DNA of 64,000 bases from DASSFZ01 sp035283185 (lineage in GTDB: Bacteria > Chloroflexota > Anaerolineae > Fen-1058). The stretch covers positions 26,766 to 90,765 of the forward strand of contig DATEUJ010000144.1 of NCBI GenBank assembly GCA_035283185.1, written 5' to 3'. The position numbers and the translations under genes were made by a program. Below, one piece after another: positions 58,804-64,000 of this stretch (positions within the stretch are counted from its first letter, which is position 1; every line of letters starts with the position of its first letter). Under the pieces are notes generated by a model. The model ran no database searches. It was not told the origin of the DNA and was given only the letters and a program-made list of their open reading frames with translations.

Positions 58804-61022
58804 CGCAGATCGTCCAACGCCTCCAGCAGGCCGGCCGCCTCCCAGGCCAGTATGCCGCCTCCCAGGATGCGCAGCCGGCGGTAGCCGTGGAGCTGCAGGG
58901 TGGCTGCCGCGCGCATGCTGCGCCGGCCGGTGCGACAGACGAGAACGATGTCGCGATCGCGCGGAAGTAGGGGCGATCCCTCGCGGTCGCCCGGCGCGGC
59001 GGTGAGCAGTTTCGGCAGCGGCACTAGCTGCGCCTGGGGAATGTGACCCTGCTTGAACTCGCGCGGCTCGCGCACGTCGACGACGAGCGGCGATGGATGG
59101 TCGTGAAGCAGGCGGCGGCGCAGATCGGCGGGCGAGATCTCCGGCACGTCGACTGCGGGCGAGACGCCCAGAGCCTGTCCTGCGACCCCCGAAGGGAGGA
59201 GTGTCGAAGGGTGCGCTGCTTCTGGATAAGGGTACTTGGGCAAATTCTGGCACTCCAGCCACGCGCGCGCAGGACACTCGTATATGCAGACCGCCGGGTC
59301 CAACACCTTGTAAAAGAGATGGCCGATCGCGCTGTCTTCCGGCAGGATGTGATCCGTGCCCAGCATCTCCTCGAAGCCGGTCAACCGCATTTTCGTACGC
59401 ACCGGCCCGCGCACCCTCACCATGAAGACGTCGCCGCCGTGCTGCCGGTAAAGGCGCACGACCGATTCGAGCATGTGAATCCCGCTCACGTCGCAATGCG
59501 TCACCAGATTCATCTTGAGCAAAAGGAAGCGCTGTCCGGGGTTGCGCTCGAAGTTCGCGCGAATGGCTTCCTCGACGTGATGGGTAGCGCCGAAGTAGAG
59601 CGAGCCTTGAATGGCGATGACGCCGAGCTGCGGGCAGGGCAACTTCTCCGGCCGGTGGACGAAGTGGCGAAACTCGTCATCCGGCAGCACCGAGTACACG
59701 CCCGGCATCGAGGTCTGAATGATGTAGCGGGCGAACGAGGCGATCACCCCGACCAGCACGGCGAATTCCAGCGGGAGCAGCAGCGTCGCCACGAACGTCG
59801 CGATCATGATCAGGCTGTCGCCGATCGAGGCGCGCAGGATGCGCCCGATCTCGACTCGATCGATCATGGTGTACGACATGACGATCAGCATGCCGGCCAG
59901 CGCGGCGCGAGGCAAATATCCAGCCAGCGGCGCGAACAGCAGCGCCGCCAGCAGGGTCCATATTCCCGAGAAGACGCTCGCCAGCGGCGTGCGCCCCCCG
60001 GTGGTGTACAGCAACGCCGAGCGAGTGAAGGAGCCTGAGCAAGTGTAACCCGAGAAGAACCCGGCGGCGACGTTCGCCAGCCCCTGCCCCACGAACTCCT
60101 GGTTGCTGTCCACGTGCTGGCCGCTCTGAGCGGCGATGGAACGTGCAATCGAGATCGCCTCCACCAGCCCGATCACCGCAATGGCCAGCGCGCCAGTTGA
60201 AAGGCGTCCGATCAACGTAATGTCGAACAGCGGCAGGCTGGCCAGGGGAGGCAGACTGCGGGGCAGCTCGCCCATGACCTGCACGCCTTGCCGATCGAGG
60301 TCCAGAACCGCGACGACAGTCGATGCCAGGGTCATGCCGATCAGCGCGCCGGGCCAACTTGGACGGGAGCGCCGCAGGCCGACGATTACTGCCATCGTAC
60401 CCAATCCCATCGCCAGACTCAGTCCATGCAGTTGAGAGATGTGACGGGCGATTTCGACGAGAGTCACGTGCAGCTCGGGCAGGCTGGGAACCTCGTCGAG
60501 GCGGAACAAATGCCGCAACTGGTTGACGATGATCAGGATACCCGCGCCGGCGGTGAAACCGACGACGACCGACATGGAGACGAAATTGGCGAGCACGCCC
60601 ATGCGCGCCAGGCCCATCGCCAGGCGGGCTGCCCCGACCATCACGGCCATCAGGCCGGCGGCGGCGATCCACTCGGGCGATCCCGGCGAGGCCACGCCGA
60701 TCAACGTGGAGAGCACCAACAGCGAGGCGGCATTCGTCGGGCCGGTGTGCAGATGGAACGACGAGCCCCACAGCGCGCCGACGATGGAAGCGACGATGGC
60801 GGCGTAGAGGCCCGTCTGGGGCGGCAGTTCGGCGATCAGCGCGTACGCGATCGCCTGCGGCAGCAAGACGACGGCCACCGTCAGCCCGGCGATCAGATCG
60901 GGTCGCACATCCTCGCGACGGTAATGGCGCACGATGCGGGCAGGTCGGGTCAAGAAGACAGGCAGGCTGCGCAGCCAACCCTGCATCGGCATGGATAGAG
61001 GCGAATGGATCATGGCAGACAT
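58800..61022 (-). CDS. SulP-family anion permease with STAS and rhodanese domains
   Basis: About 740 residues. Some eleven hydrophobic spans (PDLIAGLTVAVVLLPQAIAYALI, FVSMSVVVGFTAGAGILIIV) are followed by a STAS domain (LLLKMNLVTHCDVSGIHML) and a C-terminal rhodanese domain with active-site Cys in VCRTGRRS. It probably imports sulfate or another oxyanion such as molybdate and may handle reduced sulfur. The linker before the rhodanese domain contains an inserted repeat word (59173-59213). Confidence 0.86.
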   Translation of the reverse strand: MSAMIHSPLSMPMQGWLRSLPVFLTRPARIVRHYRREDVRPDLIAGLTVAVVLLPQAIAYALIAELPPQTGLYAAIVASIVGALWGSSFHLHTGPTNAASLLVLSTLIGVASPGSPEWIAAAGLMAVMVGAARLAMGLARMGVLANFVSMSVVVGFTAGAGILIIVNQLRHLFRLDEVPSLPELHVTLVEIARHISQLHGLSLAMGLGTMAVIVGLRRSRPSWPGALIGMTLASTVVAVLDLDRQGVQVMGELPRSLPPLASLPLFDITLIGRLSTGALAIAVIGLVEAISIARSIAAQSGQHVDSNQEFVGQGLANVAAGFFSGYTCSGSFTRSALLYTTGGRTPLASVFSGIWTLLAALLFAPLAGYLPRAALAGMLIVMSYTMIDRVEIGRILRASIGDSLIMIATFVATLLLPLEFAVLVGVIASFARYIIQTSMPGVYSVLPDDEFRHFVHRPEKLPCPQLGVIAIQGSLYFGATHHVEEAIRANFERNPGQRFLLLKMNLVTHCDVSGIHMLESVVRLYRQHGGDVFMVRVRGPVRTKMRLTGFEEMLGTDHILPEDSAIGHLFYKVLDPAVCIYECPARAWLECQNLPKYPYPEAAHPSTLLPSGVAGQALGVSPAVDVPEISPADLRRRLLHDHPSPLVVDVREPREFKQGHIPQAQLVPLPKLLTAAPGDREGSPLLPRDRDIVLVCRTGRRSMRAAATLQLHGYRRLRILGGGILAWEAAGLLEALDDLR
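59173..59213. repeat. CCCTTCG-type repeat inserted in the SulP linker
   Basis: The reverse strand reads ACCCTTCGACACTCCTCCCT then TCGGGGGTC...GGACAGG, a relative of the CCCTTCG...CTCAGG words at 54983, 61405 and 62428. It codes for the linker PSTLLPSGVAGQA and keeps the frame. Confidence 0.5.
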
Positions 61023-61034
61023 CACACGTACAAT

Positions 61035-61991
61035 CTAGGTGGGCGAGGTCGACAGGAGCAGTACTCTCATTTCAGCCAGCAGTCGAGCTGTCCTCGTGAT
61101 ACGCGCCTGCCACGCAATGGCGTAGTCCCCCCATCCTGCTTCCGACCATGCGGTGAAGGCTGCGTCCCACTCCTCGGCTTCCGCCATCAGCCAGTCCACC
61201 AGACGAGCCGTGCTGTCCACAACTCCAGCCGCTTCAAACAGCGAGACCCCGACGTCGAATCGACCTCCGAACGGCAGAGGGACACCCAGGTCGCGCGCCC
61301 ACGCACCCAGCCGGGCGCGAGATAGAAAGACCCCACTGCGCGCCGGGCACAGCAGCCGGTGCACGATCGAGCGCAAGGAAATTTCCTCACCCGAAAACTC
61401 TAACCCTGCCCTGAGAGCCGAAGGGTCTGACTCTAACTCTAACTCTAACTCTGACTCTGCAAAGTGGCCGCTCGCCTGCCCTGAGAGCCGAAGGGTTCGC
61501 ACGCGTGGTTCAAGATCGGGCGACCCCATTTCGGCGAACAGAACGCGCCGAGTCTCCGAGGCCAGGGCGCGATAGAAGCTGTGCGCGGCCGGCTCGCGCT
61601 CGACGGCCAGGCACAAGACAGGCGCCCAGTCGAGGAGATACGGCAAGATAGAGTGCGCATCACGTCCTTCATGCGCGAGCAATCCTAACATCAGCCCGAT
61701 GTGATCCGCCGCGCCCACCTCGCGCAGCGCGCCCGGCGCGTAGTCGTATTGCTCGTAGACGTCCCGCATTTCCTGCGCCCGCGCCCCATTCATCTCCCCG
61801 TTTGGGTCGAGGAACACGCTCGCGTAAGGATATACGTTGAGCAAGAACAGATCGGCGTAGGCCGTTGCCAGCTCCCCCAGCCCGGCGCCGTCGGGCGCAA
61901 GCGCGGAAATCTGACCCGTGCGAGACAAGGTCTCAGCATCCGCCTCCCGAAGCCAAAGCGCAGAAAGAAGAGAAAACGTGAATTCAGCCAT
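61035..61991 (-). CDS. TorD/DmsD-family molybdoenzyme chaperone
   Basis: A 318-residue all-helical protein with the TorD-family phrase ELATAYADLFLLNVYPYASVF and YEQYDYAPG...DHIGLMLGLLAHE. Such chaperones bind Tat signals and help insert molybdopterin. It follows the molybdoenzyme gene at 62079-64000 on the same strand. A direct repeat and a hexamer tract (ESELELELES) are inserted near the middle. Confidence 0.8.
   Translation of the reverse strand: MAEFTFSLLSALWLREADAETLSRTGQISALAPDGAGLGELATAYADLFLLNVYPYASVFLDPNGEMNGARAQEMRDVYEQYDYAPGALREVGAADHIGLMLGLLAHEGRDAHSILPYLLDWAPVLCLAVEREPAAHSFYRALASETRRVLFAEMGSPDLEPRVRTLRLSGQASGHFAESELELELESDPSALRAGLEFSGEEISLRSIVHRLLCPARSGVFLSRARLGAWARDLGVPLPFGGRFDVGVSLFEAAGVVDSTARLVDWLMAEAEEWDAAFTAWSEAGWGDYAIAWQARITRTARLLAEMRVLLLSTSPT
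61405..61496. repeat. 22-bp direct repeats around a hexamer tract in the chaperone gene
   Basis: A 22-bp word (61405-61426; core CCTGAGAGCCGAAGGGT) recurs exactly at 61475-61496. Between them is the tract ACTCTA repeated about four times (61429-61458), encoding alternating Glu-Leu. The frame is kept. Confidence 0.72.
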
Positions 61992-62092
61992 CAGTTATCA
62001 GTAATCAGTTGTCAGTTGTCAGTCATCAGTCATCTGCCATCTGCCATCAGCTATCTGCTATCGGCCATCAGCCACCTGCTACCGGCGAAACG
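61990..62092. repeat. degenerate short-word spacer
   Basis: Variants of ATCAGT, TGTCAGT and CATCTGCC fill the space between the chaperone and the molybdoenzyme end. Confidence 0.55.
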
Positions 62093-64000
62093 CGCTCACG
62101 TCAGGCCGGAACGGGCGCAGCATCCAGTTGGGCCGCCGCCACTCGCCGCTCGGCGGGCGTGCCAGCGCTAGCCAGCGTTTGTAAACCTCGTGCGACCTCT
62201 GCGTGTCTACGAAAACGTCGCCGTAACGATCGCCTGGCTGAGCGCGGGCGACTCTCACCTTATGATGCCAGCAGTGCGCGCCGCTGATCGGATCAGGCTG
62301 CACCGGAAAAGTGAGGTTCTGATGCACGCCCGCATCCGACCACCAGATGCGCTCGGTGTCCGGATCGGACGACTTGTAGGGCTGGACGCCTTTGAGCTGA
62401 GTGAGTCGCCACTCACCGCCCGCAGCTCCTGGGCGGCGCGAAGCGGAGTCGAAGGACTCTTTCAGCTCGACGAGCGCCGATGCAATGCGGTTCGTCCCCT
62501 CGCCTTCGGCCAGGCGCCAGCGGCCGAGGTGATGCGAGCAGGCGATCACGCCGGGGCGAATGCCTTCGGTGACCCACGCCTTGTCGACGAAATAGCCGAT
62601 CTCCGTCTCGACGCGCACCAAGTCGCCCGTCTGCACGCCGAGGCGGGCCGCGTCCGACGTGTGTATCCACGTCGGGTTCGAGTGCGAGATCTCGACCAGC
62701 CACTTGGCGTTCGCGCTGCGCGTGTGAATCAGGGTCGGCAGGCGGTACGTCGAGAGCAGGACGAATTCATTCGCCTCGTGGTTGACGTGGCTGGGGTGGA
62801 CGTGGCTCTCCACATATTCGGGAATGGCAAGCTCGGGCCAACCGAAGTCCCGCAGCGTCGTCGAATAGAATTCGAGTTTGCGCGATGGGGTGCGGAAACC
62901 GAACTTCGCCTCGCCGTCGATCAGCACCCCGACGGGGCGGCCCATCTCGGTCACGACCGGCGCAGGCGTGGGCACGATGTTTTTCAACGGGGCCATCGGC
63001 GCTTTCGTATAGAGGATGCCCGTCTCCTCGTCGACCTGCGCATCGGCGATTTCTTCCGGCGTGAGCGTGCGGTCGTACTCGGCCTGCGCGCCTTTGCGAA
63101 TCTCGAACGCGCCGTACTTGCGCATGTAAGCCAGCGGGGACAATCCTTCCTTCGCGGCAGCTTCCGGCAAGCCCGGCACCGAATTCTCAAACATCCAGCC
63201 ATAATACTCGTCGACGGTGATGCGCTCGCCGGGGCGATACGGCGACTCGAAATATTGCCGGATGCCGAGCGATCCGTCGGGGTCGATCTCCCAGCTCAGG
63301 TCGATCCAGAACTCGGTCTCCTCCCACACCTGGCCGGGGTTGGCCTCGTGCGTTCGGTTCACCGTCTTCCCCATGCGCTCCATCGCCGCGCGCATCACCG
63401 GCTGACGAAAGGCGATCCATTGCCCGGCGTGCGTCTCCTGACTCATCAGGTCGTGCCGCTCCGAAGCGTGCCCCATCGGCAGGACGTAGTCGGCCCACCA
63501 CGCCGATTCGTTCCACGTCGGCGTGAGCGCGACGTGAAGGCCGATCTTCGATTCGTCGCGCAGCACTTCGAGCCAGGTGAAGCCGTCGGGGTTCGTCCAC
63601 ATCGGGTTGTAGACGCGTGTGAAGTACACGTCGAGCTTGCCGCGCCCCTCCTTGAGAAAGTGCGGCAGCAGGAAGCTCATTTCAAAGTACGACAGCGGGT
63701 ACTCGCGCGGCCAGGTCAACTCGTTCCAGCGCTTGACGTGCGGGGCCATCTTGTGCGGGCGTGGAACCCACTTATCCCACGCGTTCGCCGACGTGCCGCC
63801 CTCGACGCCGACGCTGCCGGTGAGCACGTTGAGGAACCACAGGCAGCGCGCCACCTGCCAGCCGCCGAGGTTGCCCGCGCCCGCGCTGCGCCAGTTGTGC
63901 GACGCCAGTTTTCCGCCGCAGTTCGCGACGTCTTCGGCGATGCCCTTGAGGATGCGCGCCTCGACGCCCGACTCCTGCGCCGCGAATTCGAACGTGTATT
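62079..64000 (-). CDS. molybdopterin oxidoreductase (CISM family), C-terminal part
   Basis: The frame is open to the right edge, so the gene starts outside the window. About 640 codons are visible: the stretch ASHNWRSAGAGNLGGWQVARCLW of the MGD-binding core, VLPMGHASERHDLMSQETHAGQW, and a C-terminal MGD domain (AARLGVQTGDLVRVETEIGYFVDKAWVTEGIRPGVI). It is an oxygen-, sulfur-, or oxyanion-linked molybdoenzyme catalytic subunit; the substrate cannot be told. The TorD-like gene follows directly. A repeat word lies inside the gene (62428-62455). Confidence 0.82.
   Translation of the reverse strand, partial: YTFEFAAQESGVEARILKGIAEDVANCGGKLASHNWRSAGAGNLGGWQVARCLWFLNVLTGSVGVEGGTSANAWDKWVPRPHKMAPHVKRWNELTWPREYPLSYFEMSFLLPHFLKEGRGKLDVYFTRVYNPMWTNPDGFTWLEVLRDESKIGLHVALTPTWNESAWWADYVLPMGHASERHDLMSQETHAGQWIAFRQPVMRAAMERMGKTVNRTHEANPGQVWEETEFWIDLSWEIDPDGSLGIRQYFESPYRPGERITVDEYYGWMFENSVPGLPEAAAKEGLSPLAYMRKYGAFEIRKGAQAEYDRTLTPEEIADAQVDEETGILYTKAPMAPLKNIVPTPAPVVTEMGRPVGVLIDGEAKFGFRTPSRKLEFYSTTLRDFGWPELAIPEYVESHVHPSHVNHEANEFVLLSTYRLPTLIHTRSANAKWLVEISHSNPTWIHTSDAARLGVQTGDLVRVETEIGYFVDKAWVTEGIRPGVIACSHHLGRWRLAEGEGTNRIASALVELKESFDSASRRPGAAGGEWRLTQLKGVQPYKSSDPDTERIWWSDAGVHQNLTFPVQPDPISGAHCWHHKVRVARAQPGDRYGDVFVDTQRSHEVYKRWLALARPPSGEWRRPNWMLRPFRPDVSAFRR
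62428..62455. repeat. CCTTCGACTCCGCTTCG-type repeat inside the molybdoenzyme gene
   Basis: The reverse strand reads CCTTCGACTCCGCTTCGCGC followed by CGCCCAGG. It codes for the phrase FDSASRRPGAAG between two conserved parts, and the frame is kept. Confidence 0.5.

Noticed and set aside
61429..61458. ACTCTA hexamer tract as a regulatory or telomere-like repeat
   Set aside because: It lies within the chaperone coding frame and encodes Glu-Leu; slippage expansion in a repeat-flanked segment explains it.

Overview
The window is a GC-rich bacterial chromosome segment carrying mercury and arsenic functions, thiol-redox genes, a complete-looking oxidative pentose phosphate block and a tRNA array. 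I infer an uncultured member of the Chloroflexota. The grounds are a transaldolase-isomerase fusion, a DHNA prenyltransferase (menaquinone), AioBA, GH15 and subtilisin genes with CBM48-like domains, and spacers filled with degenerate short repeats. No rRNA gene or marker settles the lineage.

Layout. 0-7 kb (minus strand): a mercury locus with merA, a lipoprotein, an HMA protein, CcdA, a second HMA protein, MerR, MerB fused to a DUF3237-like domain, a Cys-rich peptide and a second MerA/Lpd-like flavoprotein. 7-12.9 kb (minus): glutaredoxin/thioredoxin reductase, thioredoxin, TlpA, a second CcdA and cytochrome c. 13-19 kb: OsmC, ECF sigma factor and zinc-finger anti-sigma protein, a Crp regulator and three paralogous membrane proteins. 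19-34 kb (plus): glucoamylase, transketolase, GH63-like hydrolase, Tal-Pgi, HAD, RibA, Gnd, Zwf and a subtilisin. 34-38 kb: MenA, DUF3179 and deiodinase-like genes. 38-49 kb: a two-component system, two MauG-like cytochromes, AioBA, an AhpC/TSA protein and a second DUF3179. 49-56 kb: helical-repeat and TPR proteins, an IS remnant, an HNH nuclease and a minus-strand tRNA array. 56-64 kb: an orphan MntA-like nucleotidyltransferase, GlpX, SulP-rhodanese, a TorD-like chaperone and the end of a molybdoenzyme gene.

Two signals stand out. First, six genes carry in-frame UGA exactly where the protein family has a catalytic or metal-binding Cys, and each UGA is followed within 10-32 nt by a compact perfect hairpin like a bacterial SECIS. 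They are a MerA/Lpd-like reductase, a MerP-like lipoprotein with a UxxU motif, OsmC, DUF3179, a deiodinase-like protein and an AhpC/TSA protein. Two lie inside the mercury locus, which suggests selenol-based mercury handling. Second, eight copies of GTAAGR-N16-CRTCWR (R = A/G, W = A/T), with an invariant 16-nt spacer, precede the anti-sigma gene, the OsmC selenoprotein gene, menA with the DUF3179 selenoprotein, the AhpC selenoprotein operon, a membrane gene, a 17-codon ORF and two similar short C-rich RNAs. This looks like the regulon of the local ECF sigma factor.

Several genes look eroded: glucokinase, an M41 peptidase, an FmdE-like gene and an SDR have lost segments; gnd has a one-base deletion; the thioredoxin reductase has an in-frame TAG. 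These could be real decay or assembly artefacts. All functions are read from sequence patterns alone; no search was run.
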